This document shows, in pieces, positions 30,562-39,621 of a stretch of 64,000 nucleotides of DNA. Location: the NCBI GenBank assembly GCA_003669605.1, contig QWOP01000031.1:1-64000 (forward strand), read 5' to 3'. The position numbers and the translations under genes were made by a program. Below the pieces are notes generated by a model. That model was not told where the DNA came from. It saw only the letters and a program-made list of their open reading frames with translations, and did no database searches. How positions within the stretch are numbered: the stretch's first letter is position 1; the number at the start of each line of letters is the position of its first letter. The stretch comes from Planctomycetota bacterium (GTDB lineage Bacteria > Planctomycetota > Planctomycetia > Pirellulales > UBA1268).

Positions 30562-32121
30562 ATGCGTTTGTTATGTCCTTCCGAAAGGGGGATGGCGCTT
30601 CTCGATGGCTGGATGGTGAAATCGCTCCCCCGGCTCACATCGCTGCTTGCCGGCACGGCGAAGGTTGCCTTGGTGGCCACGGTTGTTGGGGGGGCGATGC
30701 TGGGCGGTGCGGCGCTCGCACAAGACGCCACCCCTCCACCCCCGCCGCTGCCCACCGTCGAGGAAATGGTGCCGAAGTTGTGGATGGCGGCCGACACGGT
30801 ATGGGTGCTGGTGTGCAGCATGCTCGTGTTCTTCATGAATCTCGGGTTCGGCTGCGTCGAATCGGGATTCGCTCGGGCCAAGAATGCCGTCAACATTCTC
30901 TCCAAGAACTTTGTCGTCTTCGCTGCCACCACCATCGCTTTCTGGCTGCTTGGCTGGGACTTGATGTTTGGCTCCGGCGACGGTGCCTGGATCGGGAACT
31001 CGGGCTCCTTTATGGTCGGCGGAGCTGATAACAGCCCTGCCATGGGGGACAAATACCAGGGCGTGTACAGCGCCATCGGTTGGGCCAACGTCCCGCTGTG
31101 GACGAAGTTTTTCTTTCAATTGGTGTTCGCGGGGACGGCGGCCACGATCGTCTCCGGTGCGGTGGCTGAGCGGATCAAGTACCACTCTTTTGTGCTCTTC
31201 AGTTTCCTCATGGCTTTGCTGATCTATCCGGTCACAGGCCATTGGGTGTGGGGGTTTGGCTACCTGGCGAAAGAGTGGAATTTCTGGGACTTCGCTGGCT
31301 GCACCGTGGTGCACTCGGTGGGCGGTTGGGCAGCCCTGACCGGGGCTGTGATTCTCGGTCCACGCATCGGAAAATACTCCTCGACGGGCAAGGTGCAGGC
31401 CATCCCTGGGCACAACATGTCGCTGGCCTTCATCGGCTGCCTCGTGCTCTGGTTCGGTTGGTTCGGATTCAATCCCGGCAGCACGATGAGTGTGGCGGCG
31501 GACGGTGGTGCGGCAGCGTCGCTGGTGGCAGTCAACACCAACATGGCAGCTGCGGCAGCGACCCTGACGGCGACCCTCACCGCCTGGCTGTTGCTTGGGA
31601 AACCGGACTTCGGGATGACGCTCAACGGCTGTCTTGCCGGCCTTGTAGGGATCACCGCTTCGGCGGCCTTCACCAACGCCCAGTGCGCGGCGATCATCGG
31701 AGCAATCGCCGGAGTGCTGGTGGTGTTCGCAGTCCTGTTCTTCGATCGGATCAAGGTCGACGACCCGGTGGGCGCGACGAGTGTTCACTTGGTGTGTGGG
31801 ATCTTCGGGACTCTGTGCGTGGGACTGTTCACCACCACCGATCTGTCCACGACGGTCCTCTCGAGTCCTTTCGGCACCGCGGCGGCAGGGGGGCCAGCGG
31901 CTGGGCTGTTTTTCGGTGGAGGCACCAAGCAACTCATCGCCCAGTTGGTGGGGGTGCTGCTGGTCGGGGCCTATGTCGTCCCGGTGTCGGCGGTCTGCTG
32001 GCTGGTCCTCAAGGCCGTCGTCGGACTGCGTGTCTCTCCGCATGAGGAGGTCGAGGGGCTCGACATCGGCGAGCATGGCAACGAGGCCTACCACGGTTTT
32101 CAACTGATTCGCACTGAGTAG
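30562..32121 (+). CDS. amt: Ammonium transporter (Amt/MEP/Rh family)
   Basis: 519 residues; trimeric inner-membrane channel for NH4+/NH3. The ATG at 30562 has GGAGATG upstream and gives an N-terminal signal peptide (helix around 34-52, cleavage near ALAQ). Family motifs follow: GFGCVESGFARAKNAVNIL, DFAGCTVVHSVGGWAALTG, and FGWFGFNPGS. The later H-V-x-C-G-I-F-G segment (VHLVCGIFGTL) carries the second pore histidine. Length exceeds plain Amt by the signal sequence and a C-terminal cytosolic tail. glnB follows on the same strand, the classic pairing in which PII plugs the channel. Confidence 0.97.
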   Translation: MRLLCPSERGMALLDGWMVKSLPRLTSLLAGTAKVALVATVVGGAMLGGAALAQDATPPPPPLPTVEEMVPKLWMAADTVWVLVCSMLVFFMNLGFGCVESGFARAKNAVNILSKNFVVFAATTIAFWLLGWDLMFGSGDGAWIGNSGSFMVGGADNSPAMGDKYQGVYSAIGWANVPLWTKFFFQLVFAGTAATIVSGAVAERIKYHSFVLFSFLMALLIYPVTGHWVWGFGYLAKEWNFWDFAGCTVVHSVGGWAALTGAVILGPRIGKYSSTGKVQAIPGHNMSLAFIGCLVLWFGWFGFNPGSTMSVAADGGAAASLVAVNTNMAAAAATLTATLTAWLLLGKPDFGMTLNGCLAGLVGITASAAFTNAQCAAIIGAIAGVLVVFAVLFFDRIKVDDPVGATSVHLVCGIFGTLCVGLFTTTDLSTTVLSSPFGTAAAGGPAAGLFFGGGTKQLIAQLVGVLLVGAYVVPVSAVCWLVLKAVVGLRVSPHEEVEGLDIGEHGNEAYHGFQLIRTE

Positions 32122-32159
32122 TGGGATCTCAGACTCACATTCGGCACCTCCGCCGAGAG

Positions 32160-32191
32160 GGTGCCGCCGGGCAGCAGGGCCCGGCGGCACC
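32160..32191. terminator. 13-bp inverted repeat between amt and glnB
   Basis: GGTGCCGCCGGGC and GCCCGGCGGCACC form a perfect stem with a 6-nt loop, 38 nt past the amt stop. No T-run follows, so it is more likely a stabilising or attenuating hairpin than a full terminator. It sits in a 317-bp gap (32122-32438) that otherwise shows no gene. It may lower the level of glnB relative to amt or protect the 3' end of amt mRNA. Confidence 0.5.
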
Positions 32192-32438
32192 ACCCGTCCA
32201 GAAGGATGCCCCAACGGCTTGGGTGGGCACTCCGCCTTGCTCACCCAGGCCGGGGTATTCTTCGGGACTCAGGAAGGGTTTCTTCGGGTGGCGTGTGTGG
32301 GGGCTCGATGGAGCGGCTTCCTTCCTCTGGCCGACAGAGGAGAGGGAAGACGAGACGAGGGCGGCCCGAGGAAGGAAACATTGTGCCCAGGGCAGGGGGG
32401 GTGATAGGCTCTGCCAAACTTGAGGAGGCGGGGGTCCA

Positions 32439-32786
32439 TTGAAACTGATCATCGCCATCATCCAGCCGAGCAAGCTCGAGAGCGTCAAGCAGGCGCTTTC
32501 CGCCGTGGAGGTCTTCCGCCTCACGGTGTTGGACGTGCAGGGCTTCGGCCGGCAACGCGGGCATGTCGAGGCCTACCGCGGTCACGAGATCGCCGTCAAT
32601 CTGCTCCGCAAAGTGCAGTTGCAGATCGCCGTCAACGACGATTTCGTCGAGCCGACGATCAACGCCATCGTCGAGGGGGGGAGATCGGGTGAGAAAGGGG
32701 AGATCGGCGACGGCAAAATCTTCGTCCTGCCGATGGAGGAATGTGTCCGGATTCGCACCGGCGAACGTGGCAGTGAAGCGATCTGA
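32439..32786 (+). CDS. glnB: Nitrogen regulatory PII protein, non-uridylylatable variant
   Basis: 115 residues. TTG at 32439 is the start: it follows TTGAGGAGGCG and gives the usual KLIIAIIQPSKLESVK beginning. FGRQRGH, the T-loop, IAVNDDF and GDGKIFVLP are standard PII motifs and the C-terminus is IRTGERGSEAI. At residue 51, where GlnB has the uridylylated Tyr, there is Ile (the T-loop reads YRGHEIAVN). This implies that control by ATP/ADP and 2-oxoglutarate binding is retained but modification by GlnD at that site is not possible. Co-located with amt, its likely target. Confidence 0.95.
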   Translation: MKLIIAIIQPSKLESVKQALSAVEVFRLTVLDVQGFGRQRGHVEAYRGHEIAVNLLRKVQLQIAVNDDFVEPTINAIVEGGRSGEKGEIGDGKIFVLPMEECVRIRTGERGSEAI

Positions 32787-32790
32787 CCGT

Positions 32791-32910
32791 GAGCAGGCTG
32801 TGGATACACTGCCGGCTCTTGCCGCACGAGGCGGTCGCGAGTGCGCAGCACTGGAGAAAACCGGAGGTTTTCCCAGGGGGAAAAGGGCAGGGATGACTTT
32901 TTCCACGGGC
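32791..32910 (+). repeat. Dispersed intergenic repeat, long form, copy C
   Basis: Begins GAGCAGGCTGTGGATAC 4 nt after the glnB stop, contains GCACGAGGCGGTCGCGAGTG, a second small palindrome GAAAACC-GGA-GGTTTTC (about 32856-32872), and ends with the hairpin-type sequence GGGAAAAGG...GACTTTTTCC, CACGGGC. The left arm of the terminal hairpin is slightly altered. It is convergent with leuA, 81 nt from its stop. Confidence 0.9.
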
Positions 32911-32990
32911 CGTGAGGGCGACTGCTCACGCTGTGGCACAGCGTCGCTTCCCGTGGCGAGCAGTCTTTTTTTTGCCCCTGACTTTAGCCC

Positions 32991-34550
32991 TCAGCCCTGC
33001 TGAGGATGAAGCCGCGGCTGGGCCCCCGCCGCCACCCTGTTGACCGCGGCCAGAAACGCCTTGGCCGAGGCCTCCAGCGAATCGGTCGACACGCCGCGGC
33101 CCCGGTGGACCTGGGTGCCGGCAGCAGCCCCGGCAGGTTGCAATTCCACAGTCACTTCGGCCTGGGCATCCTTTCCCACCGTCACCGCTTGGACGCGGAA
33201 ATCACGGCAGACCGTGACAATACCGGTGAGTTTTTCGATCGCCAGGAAGATGCCATCGATCGGTCCATCCCCAGCGTTGACCTCGACCGACATCTCCTCG
33301 CCTCCCTGCATGACGCGGAGTGCCACACGGGGTGGTTGGCCGCTGGAACAGGAGAGGTTGTAGCCGGCCAGCGTGTACCTCTCGGGGAGGTCAGCAAACT
33401 GGTCTTCGCAGAGGGCCGCGATGTCTCCGTCGTAGATCTCTTTCTTGCGGTCCGCCAGCACCTTGAAGCGGTCGAAGAGCGTCTGCAACTGCTCCAGCGT
33501 GAGTTGGTACCCAAGCGCCTTGGCCCGATCGGCCAAAGCCGCCCGTCCGCTGTGCTTTCCCAGCACGAGATCGGTGCGCTCAAGGCCCACGTCCTCGGGC
33601 CGCATGATCTCGTATGTGCTCCGCTCCTTGAGCATGCCGTCCTGGTGGATCCCCGCTTCATGGGCAAAGGCATTGCGCCCCACGATCGCCTTGTTGCGGG
33701 GAACCTGGATACCGGTGATGGTGGCCACCAGTTTGCTTGTGGGGACCAATTTCTGGGTGACGATCCGCGTCTCACACCCGTAGTGATCGCGGCGGGTCCG
33801 CAGCGCCATCACCACCTCCTCCAGCGAACAGTTCCCCGCCCGCTCCCCCAGACCGTTGATCGTGCATTCGATCTGCCCGGCCCCCGCCTCGACTGCCGCC
33901 AGACTGTTGGCGACAGCGAGGCCCAGGTCGTCGTGGCAATGGACGCTGATCACCGCCCGGTCAATGCCGCGGACACGCTCCCGCAGCGTGTGGATCACAC
34001 GGTGCATCTGCTGGGGGGTGGCGTAGCCGACGGTGTCGGGGATGTTGACGGTGGTGGCCCCGGCGTCGATCGCCGCTTCCACGACGCGGCAGAGGAAGTC
34101 GATCTCGGTGCGGGCGGCGTCTTCCGGGGAAAATTCCACATCAGCACACAGGCGACGGGCCCGCTGCACCCCGGCCACTGCGCGGGCCACCACTTCGTCT
34201 TCCGTCATCCGCAATTTGAATTCGCGGTGAATCGCGCTGGTGGCGAGGAAGACATGGATTCGCGGCCGTTCCGCCTGCTGGAGCGCCTCCCAGGCGCGGT
34301 CGATGTCGGTGTCGTTGCAGCGGGCCAGCCCGCAGACAACCACGCCGCGGACCGTCGCAGCAATCTCCTTGACGCTGGCGAAATCTCCAGGAGAGGCGAT
34401 GGGGAACCCGGCCTCGATGACATCCACCCCAAGTTGCCAAAGCGCCTGCGCGATCTCCAACTTCTCCGTGAGATTCATGCTCGCGCCGGGCGATTGCTCG
34501 CCGTCGCGGAGCGTCGTGTCGAAGATCCGGATCGGACGTGTGGTGGTCAT
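32991..34550 (-). CDS. leuA: 2-isopropylmalate synthase
   Basis: Condenses acetyl-CoA with 2-oxoisovalerate, the committed step of leucine biosynthesis. The 519-residue protein starts with RIFDTTLRDGEQSPGASM, the HMGL-like active-site motif, and has the metal-binding HCHDDLGLAVANSL and FAHEAGIHQDGML motifs. The C-terminal regulatory domain (about 390-515) is present, so leucine feedback is expected. Size and order are standard for LeuA; homocitrate and citramalate synthases are close relatives but less likely given the leucine-type motif set. No other leu gene lies nearby. Confidence 0.94.
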   Translation of the reverse strand: MTTTRPIRIFDTTLRDGEQSPGASMNLTEKLEIAQALWQLGVDVIEAGFPIASPGDFASVKEIAATVRGVVVCGLARCNDTDIDRAWEALQQAERPRIHVFLATSAIHREFKLRMTEDEVVARAVAGVQRARRLCADVEFSPEDAARTEIDFLCRVVEAAIDAGATTVNIPDTVGYATPQQMHRVIHTLRERVRGIDRAVISVHCHDDLGLAVANSLAAVEAGAGQIECTINGLGERAGNCSLEEVVMALRTRRDHYGCETRIVTQKLVPTSKLVATITGIQVPRNKAIVGRNAFAHEAGIHQDGMLKERSTYEIMRPEDVGLERTDLVLGKHSGRAALADRAKALGYQLTLEQLQTLFDRFKVLADRKKEIYDGDIAALCEDQFADLPERYTLAGYNLSCSSGQPPRVALRVMQGGEEMSVEVNAGDGPIDGIFLAIEKLTGIVTVCRDFRVQAVTVGKDAQAEVTVELQPAGAAAGTQVHRGRGVSTDSLEASAKAFLAAVNRVAAGAQPRLHPQQG

Positions 34551-34651
34551 GGGATGGCCTGGGCGAGAGTGGACAGGTCCGTTTGGATACGGTGGGGCAG
34601 CGAGGGGAGGGAACGGATCGGGAAGTATAGGGGCGGAGGCGGCGTTGTGTA

Positions 34652-34669
34652 GAATCGGGAGGCCGATTC
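34652..34669. promoter_or_regulatory. Perfect palindrome upstream of the RND adaptor gene
   Basis: GAATCGG-GAGG-CCGATTC, 7-bp arms with a 4-bp spacer, 37 nt before the adaptor ATG and 100 nt from the leuA start. Its position suits a repressor or metal-sensor operator. No regulator gene is adjacent, so the binding protein is unknown. Confidence 0.45.
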
Positions 34670-34671
34670 AA

Positions 34672-34693
34672 TCTGTCTACAGACCGTCTGTCC
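34672..34693. promoter_or_regulatory. Overlapping palindromes next to the adaptor gene
   Basis: TCTGTCTACAGACCGTCTGTCC contains ACAGAC-C-GTCTGT (34679-34691) and GTCT-AC-AGAC (34675-34684), which share one half. TCTGTC is repeated directly. It ends 12 nt before the start codon of the RND adaptor gene, so a protein bound here could block transcription or translation start. Inference from position and symmetry only. Confidence 0.4.
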
Positions 34694-34705
34694 GGAGTCC
34701 ACCGC

Positions 34706-36280
34706 ATGGCCGCTGCCACTCCCCCCGAGAGCCGCACACCGGGCCCCGGGGCGATCCACGCGCCGGGAGGAGCGTGGCGAGGCGTGTGGGGGACGCTGCG
34801 TGGCGGACTCGGTGGGGTCGCGATGCTCGCCGCGGGCGCGGCTGCCTGGTGGTGGTTGGCCACGCACCACTTCAGTGGCGGCGAGCATCCAGAGGTTCCC
34901 CTTCGCGAGGCGGCAGCGGCCGAGGAGGCCCGCGGCCTGGCGGATGAAGTGACGCTTCCCGAGGCCTCCCGCGTGGCTGCCGGTATCGAGCTCGGAACCG
35001 TGACCCGCCAGCAGATTCGCGACCGCCTCACCGTCCCCGGCAGGATCGACTACGACGCCCGACGCCGCCTCGATTACGCCTCCCCCGTCGACGGGATCAT
35101 CTCCAAGGTGCTGGTACAGGTGCGGCAGCGGGTCTCGAAGGGGGACTCGCTGGCGGAGATCTCCAGCCCTGATGTGGGCAAGGCACGCGACGAAGTCCGT
35201 CGTCGGGAGGACGATCGCGCCATCGAAATGAAGGCGGCAGAATGGTCCACCACCGTGGCCGATAACGTGGAATCGCTCCTCGACATCCTCTCCCGGCGGC
35301 CAGGCCTGGCGCTGGTGGAGGAGCAGTTCAAGGACCGGGTGCTGGGGAGTTACCGGGAGAACCTGCTGGGGAGTTATTCCAAGTTGCTGTTCGTCGAAAA
35401 GGTCAACGCCAGCACCCGCTCGCTCGGAGAAGGGGGGGTGCTGTCGGGAAGGATCATCGAGGAGCGCACGAGCAATCTGGAGGTCGCTCGGGCCAACTTC
35501 GATACCGCCTGCGAGCAGTCTCGCTTCATGACCCGACAGGACCGCGACCGAGCCCGGGCGTCGCTCGCTCAGGCCGATCGCCTCGTGCAGGTGTCGCGGG
35601 AATACCTGCGAACGCTTGTCGGCAGCCGCTTGGGCGCCGAAGCGGCGGCGGTGGCCGACGACGGTGCCGACAGCCCCGGCGACACCAATTCCCTCAGCGC
35701 ACTGGTCCTGCGGACGCCGTTTGATGGGTTGGTGGAGGACGTGTTTGTCGCCCGCGGCGAGCGGGTGCAGGCCGGCGACCAGATGTTTGTCGTCGCCGAT
35801 ACCTCGACCCTCTGGGTGCGGGCCCAGATCCACGAACGGGAATGGACCGCCGTGGAAGTCGCCGAGGGCCAGGAAGTGCGGGTGGTGGTCCCCGGCGCGG
35901 AGCGGCACGAGACGACCGCCCGAGTACACCATGTGGGTGCCACGGTCGAGGCCGAATCAAGGAGTGTCCCGCTGGTTGCGGAGCTCACCAACGACATCAA
36001 TGAGACCCATATCAAGCCCGGCATGTTTGTCTGGGTCGATCTCCCCCAGGGCACTCTCCGCGAGGCAATTGTGGTCCCGATCGGGGCGGTGATGCGGCAC
36101 GAGGGACTGGCGTTTGTGTTTGTGCCTCTCAGCGGCGGACGCTACCGCCGTGCCAACATCAAGACGGGGATCGAGAGCGGTGGGCTCGTGGAGGTCCTCG
36201 ATGGCCTGCAGGAGGGCGAGCAGGTGGTGTTGCAGGGAGCGTTCGTGCTGAAGAGCGTGCTCCTCCAAAACCAGGAGTAG
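34706..36280 (+). CDS. RND efflux periplasmic adaptor (CzcB/HlyD type)
   Basis: 524 residues; membrane-fusion protein that joins an RND pump to an outer-membrane channel. An N-terminal anchor helix is at about 33-53. The biotinyl-lipoyl-like segment is LDYASPVDGIISKVLVQ and RVSKGDSLAEISSPD. A long helical hairpin spans about 170-300, and the closing lipoyl half reads LRTPFDGLVEDVFVARGERVQ. Beta-barrel and membrane-proximal domains end the protein. The C-terminus matches the heavy-metal (CzcB/CusB-like) group. Its partner pump follows after 200 nt; the gap holds dispersed repeat copy D. Confidence 0.9.
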   Translation: MAAATPPESRTPGPGAIHAPGGAWRGVWGTLRGGLGGVAMLAAGAAAWWWLATHHFSGGEHPEVPLREAAAAEEARGLADEVTLPEASRVAAGIELGTVTRQQIRDRLTVPGRIDYDARRRLDYASPVDGIISKVLVQVRQRVSKGDSLAEISSPDVGKARDEVRRREDDRAIEMKAAEWSTTVADNVESLLDILSRRPGLALVEEQFKDRVLGSYRENLLGSYSKLLFVEKVNASTRSLGEGGVLSGRIIEERTSNLEVARANFDTACEQSRFMTRQDRDRARASLAQADRLVQVSREYLRTLVGSRLGAEAAAVADDGADSPGDTNSLSALVLRTPFDGLVEDVFVARGERVQAGDQMFVVADTSTLWVRAQIHEREWTAVEVAEGQEVRVVVPGAERHETTARVHHVGATVEAESRSVPLVAELTNDINETHIKPGMFVWVDLPQGTLREAIVVPIGAVMRHEGLAFVFVPLSGGRYRRANIKTGIESGGLVEVLDGLQEGEQVVLQGAFVLKSVLLQNQE

Positions 36281-36400
36281 CCGGCTGTGGATAAACTTTC
36301 CGAACTCGCCCCAGGAGTCGGTCGCGAGTGCGGGGCGCTTGAGAAAACCGGAGATGTCCTCAGTGGAAAAACGTCAGGCATGACTTTTTCCGCGGGCAGC
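36281..36400 (+). repeat. Dispersed intergenic repeat, long form, copy D
   Basis: Directly abuts the stop TAG of the adaptor gene. It begins CCGGCTGTGGATAAAC, in which TGTGGATAA is the exact reverse complement of TTATCCACA (36286-36294). CGGTCGCGAGTG and GAGAAAACCGG are conserved, and the hairpin end is GTGGAAAAACG...GACTTTTTCCGC, with one base changed from the other copies. It is the most diverged long copy and the only one between two co-directional genes. Confidence 0.88.
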
Positions 36401-36481
36401 ACGGGCAGTTAGTTGGTCTGGGATGGCCTTCAGCCGTCCGATGTGTCTGTGCCCAGGGACGTGGTGGACGGGAGGGCGGCG

Positions 36482-39400
36482 GTGCTTTCAGGCCTGATCC
36501 AGTGGTCGCTTACCAACCGGGCGCTGGTGATTGCGCTGTTTGTGCTCATGTCCGTCGGCGGGCTGTACGCGGCCACGCGGATTCCGGTCGATGCGGTGCC
36601 CGACTTAGTCAACGTTCAGGTTCAGGTGGTCACCGAAGCAGGCACGCTCTCGCCGCTGGAGGTGGAGCGCTACGTCACCTACCCGGTCGAACTGTCGATG
36701 AGCGGGCTGCCGCATGTCGAGGAGGTGCGGAGCATCTCCCGCTTCGGGATCTCGCTGGTGACGATCGTCTTCCAGGAAGGCACCAACATCTACCTCGCCC
36801 GCCAGTTGGTGGCCGAGCGACTCTCCGAAGCCAAGCAACGGATCACGGTCGGCCGTGGAGATCCGAAACTGGGGAGCCTGAGCACCGCCCTGGGGGAGAT
36901 TCTGCAGTTTGAGGTCCGTGGTGCACGCCACAACCTCATGGAACTGCGCAGCATCCTCGAATGGGACATCGCCCCGGCGATGCGCGAGGTGCCCGGCGTG
37001 ACCGACATCAACAGTCATGGTGGGTACGCCAAGAGTTACCAGGTGCGGATCGACCCCGATCGGATGAGCGCTCAAGGGATCACGCTGGGGGAGGTGCTCG
37101 CCGCCCTGGAACGCAACAACGAGAGCACCGGCGGCGGGTATATCGTCAAGCATGGGGAGCAGCGATTTATCCGTGGTCAGGCGTTGCTGGGGACCATTGC
37201 CGACATCGAGCAGGTCGTGGTCCGCAGCCCGTCGGGGGGTGTGCCTGTCCTGATCCGCAATATCGGGGATGTCGGGATTGAGCCGCTGACACGCCAAGGG
37301 GCGGTGACCAGGGACGGCCGCGGAGAAGTGGTCACCGGGATGGTGATGATGGTCCGCGGCGAGAACAGCCGGCGGGTGGTCCAGGCTGCCAAGGCAAAAC
37401 TGGAGACGATCCAGCGCACCCTGCCAGCCGACGTGCAGCTCGAGATCCTCTACGACCGCTCCGAACTGATCGCTCGAACGCTCGATACGGTGGTCCACAA
37501 CCTCGCCGAGGGGGGATTGCTGGTGATCGGCGTGCTCTTGCTGCTGTTGGGCAACGTCCGGGCCGGGCTGATCGTGTCGCTGGCGATCCCGCTCTCGATG
37601 CTGTTCGCAGCCAACCTGATGCTGGCCACCGGCATCTCCGCGAGCCTGATGAGCTTAGGCGCGATCGACTTTGGCCTCGTCGTGGACAGTTCGGTGATCA
37701 TGGTGGAGAACTGCGTGCGACGGTTGGGAACAGCCTCTCCGGGGGAGTCCAAACTCGACGTCGTCCGTGATGCCGCCATTGAGGTTCGCGGGCCGACGAT
37801 GTTTGGCGAATTGATCATCGCGGTGGTCTACCTGCCGATCCTCTTTTTGGAGGGAACCGAAGGGAAGCTTTTCCGTCCGATGGCGCTGACGGTGCTCTTC
37901 GCCCTCCTCGGTTCGCTGATCATCTCGCTGACCCTGATGCCGGTGCTGGCGGCAACCGTTCTCTCCCGCGAACCGGAACGCGAGCCGCTGCTGATGCGGA
38001 TCTTCCACCGCTTCTACCATCCGCTGGCCAAGGCGGCGGTGTGGCATCCGGTCTGGATCACGGCCGCGGCCCTCAGTCTCGTAGCGGCTTCGGTGCCGGT
38101 CGCGATCCGACTCGGCGCCGAGTTCATGCCTCGGCTCGATGAAGGGGACATTCTGGTGGAGGTGGTGCGCCTGCCCAGCGCCACGCTCGAGGACTCCGTG
38201 CCGATGACGACCCGCATCGAGACGGTGCTAGGGGCGTTTCCGGAGGTGCGGACGGTGTTCTGCAAGACCGGTCGGCCGGAGATCGCCAACGACATTATGG
38301 GGGTCCAGCAGACCGACGTCTGGGTGATGCTCAAGCCCCGACGGACATGGCCCCAGGAAATCTCGCGGGACGAATTGGTGGAGCGGATGTCGGAGGCACT
38401 CTCCGCTGCCGCGCCCGGCGCCAACTTCGGCTTCAGCCAGCCGATCGAGATGCGGGTCGACGAACTCGTGGCGGGGGTCAAGTCGGACGTCGCCGTGCTG
38501 CTCTACGGTGACGATCTCGACACCCTGGGCGAGCTTGGCAAGCAGATCGAACGGGTGCTGCGGGGGATTCCAGGCGCCGTCGACGTGCGGGCCGACTGGC
38601 AGGCCAACGTGCCCACAACGCTGATCGACGTCCGCCCCGACCAACTCGCCCGGCACGGCATCGACGGAGTCGAGGTGATGCGAACGGTGTCGGCGATGGG
38701 TGGAATCCCCGCCGGAGTGATCTTCGAGGGACGGCCGCGCTATCCCTTGGTGGTGAAATTCCCCCGCGAATGGCGGGAGGATCCGGAATTGGTGCCGCAG
38801 ATCCCGGTCGGAGCGGTGGGGGGCCGGCCGGTGCCGCTGGGTGAGCTGGCCGATGTCCGTTCCGAAGAAAGCCCCCCCTCGGTCGAGCACGAGAACTCCC
38901 GACGACGAACGTTTGTCTCCGTCAACGTCCGCGGCCGCGATGTGGCCGGATTCGTCGCCGATGCGCAGGCCGCCGTCGGCCGGGAGGTGCCCTTGCCCTC
39001 CGGCTACTCGCTCGCCTGGGGAGGGGATTTCAAGAATCTCGTTTCCGCCGGCCAGCGACTGGCCCTCATCACCCCCATGGTGCTGGGGCTGATCGCCATG
39101 CTGCTGTACACGAGCTTCAAGTCGTTTCGCCTGGCGGCGCTGATCTTCTGCGCGGTGCCGGTGGCGGCTTCCGGTGGAATCGTGGCGCTCTCCCTGCGGG
39201 GCATGCCATTCTCGATCGCCGCCGGGGTGGGGTTCGTCGCCCTCTTCGGCGTCGCCGTGCTCAATGGCCTGGTGTGGGTGAGTGGTGCCGAGCATGCCAG
39301 GCAATCAGGGATGTCGCCGCGGGAAGCCGCCCTCTCCACGGCGGAGGTGCGAATCCGTCCGGTCCTGATGACCGCTATGGTGGCGAGCCTCGGATTCCTC

Positions 39401-39577
39401 CCCATGGCGATCGCCAGCAGTGCCGGAGCGGAGATCCAGCGGCCGCTGGCGACCGTCGTCATCGGCGGCATCATCACCAGCACACTGTTGACAGCTTTCG
39501 TGGTGCCGGCGGTCTATCCGTGGTTTGTCCCGCCGCCGCGCCGGCGACAGATCGCAGATGCCGGATCTTCCGGGTAA
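36482..39577 (+). CDS. RND efflux pump, heavy-metal CzcA type
   Basis: 1031 residues from GTG at 36482, which has GGGAGG six bases upstream and gives SGLIQWSLTNRALV as the first cytoplasmic-to-helix segment. An earlier TTG (36413) would add an unlike leader. The first helix is followed by PDLVNVQVQV, YVTYPVELSMSGLPHVEEVRS, and FGISLVTIVF, typical of CzcA/CusA. Twelve helices and the two large periplasmic loops are present; LGAIDFGLVVDSSVIMVENC carries the acidic proton-relay residue of helix 4. No outer-membrane channel gene is adjacent, so the pair must use one encoded elsewhere. Metal is not determinable here. Confidence 0.93.
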   Translation: MLSGLIQWSLTNRALVIALFVLMSVGGLYAATRIPVDAVPDLVNVQVQVVTEAGTLSPLEVERYVTYPVELSMSGLPHVEEVRSISRFGISLVTIVFQEGTNIYLARQLVAERLSEAKQRITVGRGDPKLGSLSTALGEILQFEVRGARHNLMELRSILEWDIAPAMREVPGVTDINSHGGYAKSYQVRIDPDRMSAQGITLGEVLAALERNNESTGGGYIVKHGEQRFIRGQALLGTIADIEQVVVRSPSGGVPVLIRNIGDVGIEPLTRQGAVTRDGRGEVVTGMVMMVRGENSRRVVQAAKAKLETIQRTLPADVQLEILYDRSELIARTLDTVVHNLAEGGLLVIGVLLLLLGNVRAGLIVSLAIPLSMLFAANLMLATGISASLMSLGAIDFGLVVDSSVIMVENCVRRLGTASPGESKLDVVRDAAIEVRGPTMFGELIIAVVYLPILFLEGTEGKLFRPMALTVLFALLGSLIISLTLMPVLAATVLSREPEREPLLMRIFHRFYHPLAKAAVWHPVWITAAALSLVAASVPVAIRLGAEFMPRLDEGDILVEVVRLPSATLEDSVPMTTRIETVLGAFPEVRTVFCKTGRPEIANDIMGVQQTDVWVMLKPRRTWPQEISRDELVERMSEALSAAAPGANFGFSQPIEMRVDELVAGVKSDVAVLLYGDDLDTLGELGKQIERVLRGIPGAVDVRADWQANVPTTLIDVRPDQLARHGIDGVEVMRTVSAMGGIPAGVIFEGRPRYPLVVKFPREWREDPELVPQIPVGAVGGRPVPLGELADVRSEESPPSVEHENSRRRTFVSVNVRGRDVAGFVADAQAAVGREVPLPSGYSLAWGGDFKNLVSAGQRLALITPMVLGLIAMLLYTSFKSFRLAALIFCAVPVAASGGIVALSLRGMPFSIAAGVGFVALFGVAVLNGLVWVSGAEHARQSGMSPREAALSTAEVRIRPVLMTAMVASLGFLPMAIASSAGAEIQRPLATVVIGGIITSTLLTAFVVPAVYPWFVPPPRRRQIADAGSSG

Positions 39578-39621
39578 AACATTCCCGTCGCCCCCCTTCC
39601 CGGCCCGTGGAAACCATCGTC

